Part shown: one piece after another, positions 26,301 through 39,500 of the stretch
Numbering within the stretch: the first letter of the stretch is position 1
Layout: every line of letters begins with the position of its first letter
NCBI GenBank assembly: GCA_013399115.1
Contig: VXAA01006526.1
Coordinates: forward strand, 1,110,378 to 1,174,377
Length of the DNA: 64,000 bases
Source: Anseranas semipalmata
Taxonomy: Eukaryota > Chordata > Aves > Anseriformes > Anseranatidae
Direction: 5' to 3'
Translations under genes and position numbers: made by a program
The notes under the pieces: generated by a model
Seen by the model: only the letters and a program-made list of their open reading frames with translations
Told to the model about the DNA's origin: nothing
Database searches by the model: none

Positions 26301-28174
26301 TTATGACATCGTGATTCCAAAGCTTACATTATACAGAATTAAAGGAAAACACATCAGGAGGACCAAAAATGGTATCACTAAGAAAAATAATGAGGAAGAC
26401 AGAGTACTCCTATCAAGTGATCTGTCTAACCCGGTTAACCAGTCAGAATTGTAGATGGGAGATTGGAATTGAAGAGCTGTGATAGAAATTAAACTTATGG
26501 GTTTATACAGATAAATACTGTATTATGTGTTCTCAGTGCAGTATCATGGAAAAAAGGGTTGATGCAATTCTTCAGTATAAGTATCACAAGTAAAAGTCGC
26601 AGGGTGATCTTGTCTCTGTTCACACCTGGTGAGGTTGACACTGTTGTAAAATGTCCAGTGCACACAGCAAGGATGGGAAATGAGTAGAGAGGAGTGCTAC
26701 GAAATGGTAAGTATAACGCTGGGTCAGAAGGCAAACATAACAATGCAAGGCTGGAATAGCTAAAATTATTCAGGTTAACAAAGAGAAAGTTCAGAGACAT
26801 CTATGTCACATATATTTATAGTTACTGAAAAGCTGACAATGGAGGTTGGGAAGTGTGGAAGAGCTCAGCAAAGGAGATGACAGAATCAGCAGCCCTGGGA
26901 CATTTTTTCTTAAAGATATGTTTTAGATCTTTACGTCAAGAATTAGTTTAGTCTGAATGTGGGTAAAAATATAAAACGTTGAGTTCAGATGGCTTCTGCG
27001 ATCACTTCTGGCTTGGAATCTGTAGATTTAACTCCCTCTATTGATTTTGTCATCCCCTTCTGCAATGAATCTTTGGGAATACAGGACTGTCTGCACAACA
27101 TAACTTGTGTTTGTAGCTCTGTGTTAAGACAATTTTAATAAAAATCTCAAACCTTTGGGTTTTTTTTAATTGACTGCCTGTGGGATCAAGGGATATTTAT
27201 TTTTCCTTCTGATTCATAATTCATCTCCTGTTTGTGCCTTCTACTCCACTTTCCTACAAACTATCAAATATTGATCTCAGCTGCAGACAGGATACTGGGC
27301 TTGGTTAATGCTGCAACCCCGTTCAGAGAATCCACGTGGGTGTATGCCTGTGATGACGCTCAAAGGCACAGCATGCAAAATCCATGAATCTCGGAAGACA
27401 ATTTTTCCCAGGCAGACAAAATGGACTGCCCTCTTTCTCTCCTCTCCTGCTGTACCCTGCAGCATGTGGCTTGCTGGGACTCAAACCTGTTGGGATGGTT
27501 TGAGTATGGCTTACCAAATTGATTCACTTGTTTGCAGGGGTTTCAGCAGAGTGCTGTAAATATCTTTTCTGTTCTCTGCCTCTATTGCATATCTAAAGGT
27601 TTCATCAGAACTGCAGTATCTAGTTTAACTAAACTCACTGGGTTTGTTAGAAGACAAACTTAATGACAGAATAGCATAGCAAACTTGGTAATTCAGCAGT
27701 CACTCTGCTGATAGATAGAAAAGGGTATGGTAGGGTTAGCTCTTATTATTAGATAACTCCCTTTGGGAAGAATTTATTCCATTTTGATTTTGAGCTTATT
27801 TCTAAAGCTGACTCAGAGAGACTGCCTAATGAGCATACAGCTCTGTAAACCAACCCTGCTGCTGAACAGGTTCTCTGCAAATTACTTTGCTTTCACAAAG
27901 AATGCAATAATAAATTAAAAACAAAAATTACACGAAAACCTACTTTTAAAATGAAATTATTCCGTGATTATCACATCACAATAATTTCATGAGTCAGCAA
28001 CATATTACATTCTCTCACAGAACTGTGTTAGAATTGTCTGTACAACAATTTATTTTAACATTGTAAGGCTAAATGTCTAAGTTCTTATGCTTCTGTATGT
28101 TTTTAGAAGTAAAACTTTACATCACCTGCTCTATCTCTAGGCAAAGAATGTGAAATGTTCTACTTCTTCTTTCT

Positions 28175-28231
28175 ACATTTAATATTAATATTTTATTTTT
28201 AATATTATTTAATTAATGTTAATATTAAGAT
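28175..28231. repeat. AT-only low-complexity tract
   Basis: Nearly pure A/T with repeated AATATT and TTAATATTAA motifs, so many short self-complementary segments are possible. It is typical intronic low-complexity DNA. Confidence 0.8.
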
Positions 28232-28573
28232 AAAAAATCGTACATAAACACTACATATTGCAATTTGCAAGTGCTACCTAACAACGTCTTCAATTTCTGA
28301 CAAACAGACCAATCCTTACTTCATGTGAAAATGCATTTCACTGTGCAATACAAGTATTATTTTCAAAATTCATATGAAAACAAACAGTAACACTAGTATA
28401 ATGTAATATCTGACTAAATTCCTGCAGTTTCCACAATTCATAATCTATTCATCCCGTTGTACTTTGATACTTTCTCAAGTTTTCTCTCCTTTAGTAACTC
28501 TAGGCTCTGTTTTCTTAACATTTTTTTCCTCTTCCTTTACAGACTCTGCTCAGACTTTCCATGAACTATGGAA

Positions 28574-28619
28574 AGTATCTATTCCAGTATCTATTCCAGA
28601 TATTTCCAGTATCTATTCA
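28574..28619. repeat. 12-bp minisatellite, about four units
   Basis: The unit AGTATCTATTCC occurs exactly at 28574-28585 and 28586-28597. A shortened copy (agatatttcc) follows at 28598-28607, and a one-mismatch copy at 28608-28619. The array is directly followed by a CA run and TA-rich sequence. Confidence 0.9.
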
Positions 28620-28625
28620 TTAATA

Positions 28626-28674
28626 GACACACACACACGAAACCATATATATATAACTATATATACATACACAC
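28626..28674. repeat. CA run followed by TA/CA-rich simple sequence
   Basis: About six AC units at 28626-28637 are followed by catatatatataa and ctatatatacatacacac. It adjoins the 12-bp minisatellite, so the two form one composite low-complexity tract. Confidence 0.85.
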
Positions 28675-29639
28675 CTGGTTCTATCTGGAAATAATTCCTA
28701 TTCTCTCTTTTTTAGCTCTGGAATTTCTTTCCCACTTCAGTCTGAAAAACCCTGAAACATCTCAACCTTCCTCTCTGTTGCTGTCCAGAATCGTGAAGTA
28801 TCTGAGACTCTTAAGAGCAACATAAGAGAAGATGAAATAATTAAATAAAAGGTGTCAACATTACATTTAGGAGGATGTAATAGACAATGCAAAAATAAGA
28901 CGTGTTTGGTGACTAAGCGTTCATGAAAGAGATCTTTGATGATATGTATGCTGTGGACAGGTAGAAGGTTTTTAGCTAATATGAATGATGTGTGCCCCTG
29001 AATGACAAGGAAAATGTTCCAAGGTCAGCTGCTAATATTTGTTTTTTGCCATCCTCTTTGGCAGTAGCTTATTACAGGTGGCGGCCTGGACAGCAATAGA
29101 TTTTGCGGTAGTTTGCAATGTTATGGCGATAAAGAATTATTTACTGCTTCAATCTTCTTCTCGCAATGCTGAGGTCAGTCCTCCACCCTGTCCAAAAAAA
29201 AATCATATAGGGAAAATGGTCTAGAAAAGGAGAAAAACATGGATCTCATTTTATCAGTGAATGTCCACTGAACACTTTGCTTCCCATGGGGAATATCTTG
29301 GCTTCCTCTTTTCCACGGATAGCATCCTTCTGGCAACTACGGTAGTTGCTTACACTGAAAAGTCGTGTTACTCAGTTACAGTCCTAGGCTCTTCTAATGC
29401 AATTTAGCAGCTGGAAATCAGGAGGACAGCCAAGAAGCACGGGAGCAGCCAGCTCCCTGTGTACCTCCAGCAGCCAGCCTGCACATCAGAGCGTGGGGCT
29501 GCTGCTGTGGTTGCAAAGACTGCACAGCTCCAAGCAGAAGGGCAGCAAAGCTTTTCTTTGGCCTCCAAAATTCCTTCTGCTTTTGCAGAGGAGGGGGAAG
29601 AGAGGCAGGTTTATGATCCGCAGGATGCTTGCAGGGGGG

Positions 29640-29962
29640 CAGTGTGTATCTCGGCTCTGGTGAGGCCGCACCTCAAATGCGTTCAGGTTTGGGCCCCTCA
29701 CTACAATAAAGACATCGAGGTGCTGGAGCATGTCCAAAGGGCAATGAAGCTGGTAGGGGTCTAGAGAACAAGTCTCACGAGGAGCACCTGAGGAACCTGG
29801 GGTTATTTAGCCTGGAGGAAAGGAGGCTCAGGGGAACCTTATTGCTCTCTACAACTGCCTCAAAGGAGGCTGCAGTGAGGTTGGGGTCGGTCTCTTCTCC
29901 CAAGCAACAAGTGATAAGACAAGAGGAAGTGGCCTCAAGTTGTGCCAGGGGAGTATCTTCTG
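29640..29962 (+). mobile_element. CR1 LINE, internal fragment covering the end of ORF2
   Basis: Matches to CR1 run continuously: ctctggtgaggccgcacctc, tttgggcccctcactaca, gacatcgaggtgctggagca, gggtctagagaacaagtct, tttagcctggagg, gtcggtctcttctcccaag and ggcctcaagttgtgccagg. In the full element this is the coding end of the reverse-transcriptase ORF. Similarity stops abruptly after gtgccaggggag, where the consensus would continue for a few hundred bases to the ATTCTATG tail, so the copy is cut at both ends. It is well preserved compared with the 62 kb copy, but short indels break the frame. Confidence 0.93.
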
Positions 29963-31555
29963 ACTGTATGTTAGAAGATCAGCTTGCACAAGGGTATAGG
30001 GAACAGAGATAGGAAAGGCTTAAATGATTAAACCATATAATGTAAGTTATAGTTTGGATGGATATAGCAATATGATAAATACAGCCCTCAGCAACGCAAC
30101 ATTACATAATTACAGCACAATCATAATCCCAGGTGTTTTTTTCAAACAAAAGCAACATTTTATATAAATAGTTTTACTAAGGCTATTGTTCCTGGTTTAG
30201 GTTGACCACTGGTAAAGCTTCTGCTCAGGATATGTGCTGCTGGCAGGAGTTACAGCTCTATACTGTGCCTGCCCTTATATACGCATTATTCCAGAGAATG
30301 TCAAAGTACAGGCAAAATGTCACAAAATGCAAAGAAATCAATGCAAAACTTTTCATATTTGACCGGCAGCTTGACCCCCTTCTTAGACCATTCTGCAATA
30401 ACTTCTTTACCCTCATTTATTGAATTGACAACACTCTGTCATGTCCTAAATGCTACAGAGATCATTTGCAATATTCCCTTTTCCGACTAGCTTCACGTGG
30501 CATCATACATGTTCACATTTTCTAAAAGAAAAAAAATCAGGACTTTTTAATTTCTAACAAAAAAAAAATATGTGTTATTTGGAGGAAAAAATGGACTAAA
30601 TCTCACCCTGAATTACATTTACAATTGATGCAATTACAATTACATCATCGAAAATCAAGCCTTGAATTATACTAATATAAGAATTTGGCACAGGGTCTAT
30701 ATGGCCTTTAGCAAATTAGCTTTCTGAAAGCAGAATACTGAATGGCTGTGGTTTATTTGATGAGTATTGACTCTGATTTCACTTGTCACTGAACTTAAGC
30801 AACTCCTGTAATTTAAATTATATAGGCTAGATTGAAAGGGCAAGGGCCCATATATAGATACTGAGTTGTGGCTAAAGCTCCACATTCCAAACATTTAAAA
30901 GCTTACTACTGTTTAGAGATTGCCTCTATTATCTTTACTCACAATATAAGCAATGCTATGAGAAGCAGTAATTGCTCTGGTGCAATTGTAATTGCTTTAC
31001 CAAATAAATAATCTAATTATTTCAAACAACGGTTGTGCAATATTAGTCTATTGCACTATTTCTTTATTCCCTTTTGCTAGTGTTCCCCAAATGAACTTTA
31101 ATTGTTCTTTCACCAACTTGAAAAACAAGATTTACTTAAAGAGAGCCATTACCCCTTACTTCACAAAATACTTAATATTCAGTACGGCAACCATTTCCTG
31201 AGAAACCAGCCTTTTCCTTGTTTCATTTCACAGGTACATACTTCTGTTGTGTTAGAAACTGTATTACCCATCATTGGAGTTTTGTGCTCCAAAGAATTAA
31301 AAAAGAAAAGACAATGTAAAAGGTAATAGATAAAGAAAATATAAGGAGAGCTGAAATGATTTGCCTCAGGTCACACAGGATGTCAATAGCACGGTGAGGA
31401 ACTCAAGTCTCCATTTTTAGTCCAGTGCCCAATTCACATTCACCTCCATATTGATCCCACTTTTTAGTACTTGGAAGTTTTCTTCTTTTATTGCTGGCAT
31501 CTGCATATTCTGACCTGTACATGACACAAAAAGCTCCAAGCTACGGGTCACAAAC

Positions 31556-31569
31556 TTTTTTTTTTTTTT
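31556..31569. repeat. T14 homopolymer
   Basis: Fourteen consecutive T; simple sequence, equivalent to a short A tract in the DPP10 sense strand. Confidence 0.93.
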
Positions 31570-33431
31570 CCCCATGGAGTTACTGCAAGAGATTCCATGT
31601 CTGCCATAAACTGTTGAGAGACACAATTGCTGTGAGAGCCAGCAGAAAGCTAGTCATGCCCGAAATGTGAAGGAACAAAGGCGATGTGAAATGTTTCATC
31701 ATTTCTGTAGGTCTCTGAATCTGGGATATATTACAAGAGATTCCAGACCAGTGGAGATAAGAGACAGGACCAGTCAACTAAGTATTAAGCTTTGAGGCAG
31801 AGTCACCAGTGTCAGTACTTGTAAAGATCCAACAGCTCCAGGAACAAGTGGGGATTCCCAGACAAAAAATCATTCGTCCTGCCCTGCATGGCCTCTGAGA
31901 ATTTATGGAAACTCAGAGAGGCAGCTTAGGCTCACTAAAGCTACAGGAGTTAGGAGATTCCTTAATCAGAGACTCCAAATATTCTGTGCATGCTTCATCT
32001 TACCCATGCAAGAATTATGTTCCTACCGCTGGGTTTATTTTATTGATTATTATTCGTTTCTATTCTATTCACAGAGGTTTTAACCTAATGTGCACATTTC
32101 CCATTGTGTTTTCCCTCTAGCCTTTAACGGTCATCATAGCAATCTGAGCTTATCAAAACCACAAAAACTGCCCAGCTTGTAAATCTACATTTCCACCGTG
32201 TTTACTGAGATTAACTTCAGTAGTGTCTGCAGAACCTAATAGTGACAAAATAGTGACATAGTGAAGGAGTAATAGAATCGATAGTACTCTTTGGGGCAGG
32301 GGGGACACCACCTACTTCCTACTAAATTTGTACTACTGTTAATGTAAATTTTGTTTACAAAACATGAGCGCTTTGGTAGAGTGGGTGCTACATTTGAATT
32401 ATTCACTGGTAACAAGGTTTGTTTCAAGATAATTCCTGAAATAAAGTAGGGTGGATATATCACCTTCAATGGAGACATGCCAAGTCCAACTTGCTAGGAC
32501 CTAAATGAATAGCGGTTTAGAATTTATTGTCTTGAAATTGTTTGAAGAATTAACTGATTTATGAAGAAGGTGCACAGAGCATAGACAGCTAATTGATGTA
32601 CTTAATACTAAATCTTAGCCTAAGATAGTTTGCCTAAAGGAGCACAAAAGCACTATCCACTGACACTCTTTAAGTAGTCACATCCGAACTTACAAAGAAT
32701 GAGCGTTACAGAAACCTGATGGGCTTTTGTTCATTTTATTTTTTCTGTGCTTGTGATAACACAGGACAGGGATCTGAAGGTGTTTCCCCCCACACTGAGT
32801 GAGGACCACAGCAAGAGAAGCTGATACATCCTCCCATCTCCCCAGCAAAGCCTGCCTTTTGCTTGGCAGGTGGCTGATGAGACAGGAAAGGAGCCCCAGG
32901 TTCCTCCCTCTGCACCCCCAGGGCTCCTGTCTTCATCAGGGCCCAAGGACTTTGCTGGCGATAGAGCAGCCGCAGTACTCAGCCAATTCTGTGCATTGAA
33001 ACCATCAGGTGTTAAGGCAATCTATCAAACAGTTCTGAGAGTACAACTAGCGCCTAAAAAGTGAAGGAAAGAGATGGAGAGACATCCCAGCAATGCTGAA
33101 AATCTGCTCCAGAATATTTAGAACAAGGAAGCCCCAGGGCAGTCTTTTGAAATTACTGGTAGTGTGTTAACCTGAAGATTGTAAATGCTTATTTTCCCAT
33201 TGCAATTATTTACTGAGTTTTTGTTTGTTTAAATAAAATTCTGCTTTGCAGCACAAAACAGTTAGCAAATCAATCCTCTTTTTTCATATATTTTACACTT
33301 TTTTACAATACAAACATAAGTGAAGGTTGGTACCTTCCTGTCAACACATATGTCAATCAGCCTTTGCTATACACAGTATTATTAGAACTGCAGATGGCAT
33401 TTCATTAAATTGATTATAGAAAATGTCATGC

Positions 33432-33513
33432 TAATTAAAATAGAGAATGTTTTCTGATTTAATGAACAGGAGGTGCTAGACAAATCTTTGTCTAATTAAG
33501 TGTTTGCTAATTA
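33432..33513. promoter_or_regulatory. Cluster of TAATTA homeodomain-type sites with a SOX-like palindrome
   Basis: Three TAATTA cores occur at 33432-33437, 33493-33498 and 33508-33513. Between them, 33477-33494 is a palindrome with 8-base arms, TAGACAAA and TTTGTCTA, around TC. Its ACAAA/TTTGT halves resemble paired SOX sites. A CAGCTG E-box lies about 70 bases further on, near 33583. This arrangement is common in developmental enhancers, but such short motifs are frequent in AT-rich DNA, so function is inference. Confidence 0.35.
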
Positions 33514-36500
33514 AATAAAATAGTCATTTACAAAGATATTACAGATACAGATGAAATTTCAATATGCCACACAAGTCACATGTCAGCTGAGCAAGATTTG
33601 CATTACTTTTCTAAAAGTTTAGGCTCTTGTTAGTAGTGCTTTCAAGAAAACTTTTATTCTGCACTAGTTTTATAATGTGAACTGTGACTTGTCTAGAGAG
33701 TTAATCTCTTTACATGGAAAATTCCCTATTCGAAATGGTTTGCAGTGTTATAGACACAGGTAATTCCTGTACTTCCTGACTTCCACAAGCCTTCTACTTC
33801 TCTCTCCCTTGTAATACACAACACCAACTAACCAAAACCCAGGTAGAGATCTTATGGCACAGTAGCTACAGCAATGGAAGCAGCAGAGTCGCAGTAGCAT
33901 CCCTGCAGACACAAGCAAATTAGCTCTGCTGAGAAGGTCAACTTCTCAATCACTACACAGAGTTATATTAATGTGAAGACAGAGCCCAAGACAGCAGATC
34001 CAGGCTTTTATGCTAATATTGATGGATTCATCAGCCTATTCAAAAACAACCTGGAATGTTTTGAATTATGCTTTATTGTATGTTGTACACTTGTGCAGAA
34101 AGGGGCAACTAGCACAAAGCAGGAGTGCAGGATTTGCACAAAACCCATCCTCCTACTTTCTTCAACTCCAGAATAAACTGACTAGGCACTCTGGATTGGG
34201 CAGGACAGTTAAATCTCCACCCTTTATAAATGTTTCTTCCTCTTTTCCTAATCATACCATCAGATATCATAAAAAGTCATGCTCAAGTCATGCCAACTTT
34301 CAGTGGTCCTGGTTACATTTTTCATCAGTGTATGAAAATCTTCAACTCTCTCAACGGGCACAATTCATTTACAAAATCACAGATTTCCCTATCACAAAAT
34401 TGCACTGGATCCTGCCTCATAATTACAACTACTGATAACCCTATGCCAGCACTTCATATGAGAGAGAGGAAGCAGACAGCTCCTGAATATTAACAAATCT
34501 GCTGCAGGATTGATTTACAAGAAAAAATAATACAACAGTGAAATATATAGTACAATGAAACCAAGCCTTCTTCAGCTTGAACTGAAGCAGGTGATGAAAT
34601 ATTTGCTGCAGAGCTGTGGGAGGCAATAAGGTGAACGCTGACCATCAGCCACAGGCAGTAACGTCTGTACCAACTCAGCTGGAAGAACACGACTGTCTAC
34701 TGTCTAAGCAAGTTATTTCTTCTGTATGTGCTGGGAAAATGTAAACACAAGAGAAGGAGCTGAGTTACTTTGCAAAGATATGAAAGACATAGCTAGATAG
34801 TATGAAATACATGCAATCACAGAGTGTGTAGCTGAAAAAAGTCCCAGGGACTCTACTGGGGCTTAATCTGGACACGCTGTGGAATCTTGGTGCTCTGTCA
34901 AATTAGTTTTCACAGCAAAACTCAACCATCACAGCCAGGTTTTTGAAAGATACATTGCTCTTCTATGTATCGCCACAATAACACAAAGCTCTCGCAAGTT
35001 AGAAACTTCCAAGTTTTTCCTAAAAGCTTACCAATTTATTCACTGGTAACTTAATAAATTGTAACCCCTTGAGGACTTTGGTCCTGCCATCCATGACAGA
35101 GAGCAGCAATAGCTTGCTGGAGCTAGTTCTTCTCCAGTCTTCCTGGATGGAGAAATTTTCCTACAGTTCTCTCCTGCCCTCCTGGGACTCAGCCTGGGAG
35201 TGAGGACAGCACCTCTGCACAGCCTGCTTGTTCAGACTTCCCAAATCCAGGCTGCCCCAGCAGGGTCTGTCTCATTTCCTCCATTTCAAGAGCACACCTG
35301 GAACAATGCAGCTACAGCTGAACTCCAACTTTCTGAAATGGTCAGTTCACCACGTGAGAGCAAGATGTTAATTTACATCACTTAAGGAACTAATAATTAC
35401 AAAAAGTTAAAAGAAAATAGGAGTTATGCCGTAATTAATCTCCTATCAGAAATAATAAAAGTTTAGAACACAACTGGGCAAAGCACTGCAAAGGAAATGA
35501 ATAAAAATAAACGAAAATGCAAAGATCTAATTGTGCACTACCATAGATGGGAAGCAATTACCTAGCTCAAACAGCAATCAGCTGATGGACTAAAGCACAA
35601 GATTTGACCGTTCATGCCATTCCTCCTCATACTTTCCCACTGCACTTCTTTTAATGCAGAAATTTCTGTCATTACTGGGAGGAAAATGTTAGGGATATTC
35701 ATTTCCCACCACAGAGGAAAGCATTGAACCTGATTTCATGGTGTTAAAAGCTAGGATAATAGGCTTGAGTCTATTAGTCCATTCCAACTCGTCTGAAATG
35801 CAATTAACAGTAAATCAGCACCAAGAGAAAGAGGAGGGGATAGGGCAGTATTTGTGACAGACGACTTTTCCAGTGGCTACGTAACTGCTTGTGTGCCATG
35901 CAGTGCTGGCGAGGCCCACCAGTTTCTTACTTCTGGGTACCTTATAATACCTACACTTTTGTTTAGCTGTTCTCTCTGTAAAAAATAAATATAGGGACTT
36001 CAAATTAGTAAAGGTACTGTACTAAACATGCTAAAAACCTTACAGAAGAAGAACAGGGCAAGTTATACCAGCACTTTGTTTTTCCTTACCCCACACTGCA
36101 CAGTGACAGTGAAATATGAGGCATTTTGTAGATGTAATTTTGCCAGCACAGAACAGCCCACCCTTTCCTAGATTTCACGCAAAGCTTTCCCAACTCTGTG
36201 GAAACATTTTTGTTCAGGAATAAAAAGTAGATCTCTGGTTGCTCTCTTGCATTATACTGAGGACCACTACCGAGCCAGGTTGGCAACGGACTCAGCCAGC
36301 TGTTGCCCAAATAACGTTGTTGCCCATGTCCCTGCACTACTGAGAAAATTAGGGAACAAATTGTCAGTCTCAGTCACACGTCCTATCCCAGCCTCTTCCC
36401 CAGAGAGATCATCAGGTATCTCAGTACAACAGCACTTCTCTGACAGCCTTGGGAGTTGACCCTCCTACTGAGACTGTCAAGAGGATAAGCCAGATGGGAC

Positions 36501-39500
36501 ACAGACAGCTCTCCTCTGGAGCAGGCAGCGTGGCCCAGGTTGGATTTCACACAGATTACTGAATTGGCAGGGCTGCACTTTGCATAGCAAACAGTGATTT
36601 CAAGGTAGGAAGATTTATACGCTTCTCTACTCCTATATAATTACAATTCTCAAATAAAACTGGGTATTTCAACCTGCACCAGAAATGCAAACTTCCTGCG
36701 TCTCTCAGACACTCCTGACAGCTCAGCATTGTTCCTGCTGCGGTGCTCTAGATGTGACTGGCATCTCATAGATAAACCCAACAAGTTAGAGAATTAAAAT
36801 TCATTGGCTATGTACATATCACAGTAAAAGACCAGCCTCTGGAGCAGCCGCAGCACTGCGGTTTGCTCATCCCCATTTGTCTACATGAACGCATCTCACT
36901 ACCTACCATCCCGCTCAGGCTGTGGGCTTGCAGTGAAAAGATCACAGGTGTAATACTGAAGTGGCCCCAAGGCCATCCTTCACAAGCTGCGTAGCGCAGC
37001 CCCTGCGAATCCAGCTATCCCAGCAGAGCGTATGAAAGGCAAGCAAGGTCATAGGAGAGGAGTTCTGGGTTTACACTCACATTGACGACGCTTATTATTT
37101 ACCACTCTCCAGATCATTTCTGGAGTACACGAAAACTGTGCTAAGTCCAGCATAGGCTATAGTAGCCTTTATCTTGAAGAGATTATAATCAAAATAGAGG
37201 ATACAGAGCATGTCATTATGCAATGTGATCTCTACACACTAAGTGAACGCAAGGATAGCCTAGAGTCAGATTATTTGCTACTGCAAAAACTTGCAGATCG
37301 TTTTGTGGAAAGTAAGTATTCATAGGCACATGAAAGGAGAAATAAACATATGTATATGATCAAATTAGTTTTACCCAGATCTTATCATATGTTTTATTCA
37401 GGACTGGACTACTTTTTATCAATGTATCATGTCTCTAACTTCAGTCAATGAAATCAGAGGACAATATATAATGTCCCAAAAGAAAAAAATATATCAATCC
37501 CATTAAATACTAATTTTCAGAATATGATGGTGGCAAATAACATTCCAGTTCGGTGCTCCATTTCCCGTAATTTTTAATGACTCTTCACTTCTTCAGAACA
37601 AGCTTTCTTCTGTAATGAAAACACCAATCACCAAATTTACTACACCTGGCTTTGCTATCACAAGACTGCATCATGCAAACAAAAATTACTCATCACCCAT
37701 TACAGAAGCAAACTTTTCTCTTTAATGAACAGGTTGACTGTCTTGAACCTTGGCCTGTGGTCAGTACAGGGAGAGAATAATCTAAGAATAAAACTAACGA
37801 TCATTATCTATCAGAGTTCATCATAATATTCAATGACCAGGAGAACATTTAATTCTATCCAGCCTAATTTGAATGACTCTCTACTGAGTTTTCCATGACT
37901 GGTACACCACAGGGTACATCCCCATTCACAAATGGTATTGAATCTTTAGTCAACTTCAAAACCAGGAAATGATTCAAAGGACAAAATTGCTTTATTTATT
38001 TAATAATATCAGAAATATTAATGCTTATTAATCAACAAAAATAGAAATGGTTCTGAAATTCTGGTTACGGACACATGGATGCAAGCCTCTTCCAGTGCAG
38101 CAAATATGCTGCCACTTGGTGTAAATACTTGGCAACATAACTGCTATTTTGGCTAGGAGCGAACAAGCAATCTCCAAAGCTTAAAGTCTGAGCCTCTACC
38201 TCAAGGAATAGTGATATCACCATCAAGTGGATGGTAGCAATGTACTCCATTTGAGATGGAGAATATATGGTAGAAGAGATTCCTAATCCTCTTGGAAAAA
38301 CAATCCTCTAATTTTTCATTACTTTGTGTTTAGGTTGGAGAGTGAATAGCTGCTAGCTATTGGATAGTAATAGGTAAAAGGTCGTGATCTTAGATATGTA
38401 ATTTAGATCTACTCTGAAATTTTGTCTTATAGAAAACAATAAGACATTTTTTTGCATCTACTGATTTGCTGCCACGGAAAGTGAAGTTAGAATACTAAAA
38501 GTCTGACCCTGAATAATAACTTAATATATCTGTGTGCAACATAAATGCTTCTTATTTTAACACATTTTTGTCACTATGGTAGTAGGTACAAATATTTCAG
38601 TAAGTCATTTGTGCATTTACTCTCAGCCCCTTTTCAGCAAGATCTTTACCACATGCTTCAATTTCATTGCACTGAATCCAACAGCTTTGCTAGAATTTAG
38701 ACATCTTTGTTAAAATCCTGACTGTGCTGGAGTTAATGAGAATTTTGCTTCACAGTGCAGTGGATGCAGAATTTAGCAGGTGCAGCTAAATGTCACAGAA
38801 TGACATGATTAACAGGACTTGCTTTTTTATTATATACTACCAAAGGATAAACAAAATATTCAAAGATATTATTAAAATAAACAAAGGTAGGCAATTTTCT
38901 GTTCACACAATTATTTAACCTACAAAATAGCAGGTGTCTCATTCTGATTTATGAGAAAAACATGTTGATTAAATGAAAATCATTAGTTCCTGAGAATTAT
39001 CATGCAACCAGAAATATATAAATCACATCAAGGTACTGTTTCATTATTCTATTTATATCTTTTGGTGAACCTAAAATACCAGTCTATATTAATTTTTTTC
39101 TACTGAACAGTCATCTGTACTTTGAACAGGAATTAGACATTCAAAAGTTGCACATGCCATTTTTGCCCAGAAGTATTAAAACCTGTGTATCTAAATTTAA
39201 TTTATGAAATGTAAACATTTAAAAGGTGTTGTTTTCATATGTGTTCATTACTTACACACTATTGGAGTTCTTGGGAAATAACCATGCTTGCTAATTTGAA
39301 AATTAAATGCTGAGTGTTTAGGTCTCTAATCAACATAAATATGGAAACAGATTTAGCACTAACATTTGAAAACACTGGCAGAATTTCCTTTTGGCATTCA
39401 ATTCTTGCAGATGTCATTGTCTAGACTGGACAGATACTGGTCTGCTAGGGCACAGGGAATTAGACAGGCAGTTCCAGTAACTGTGCACCAGGACAGTGCT

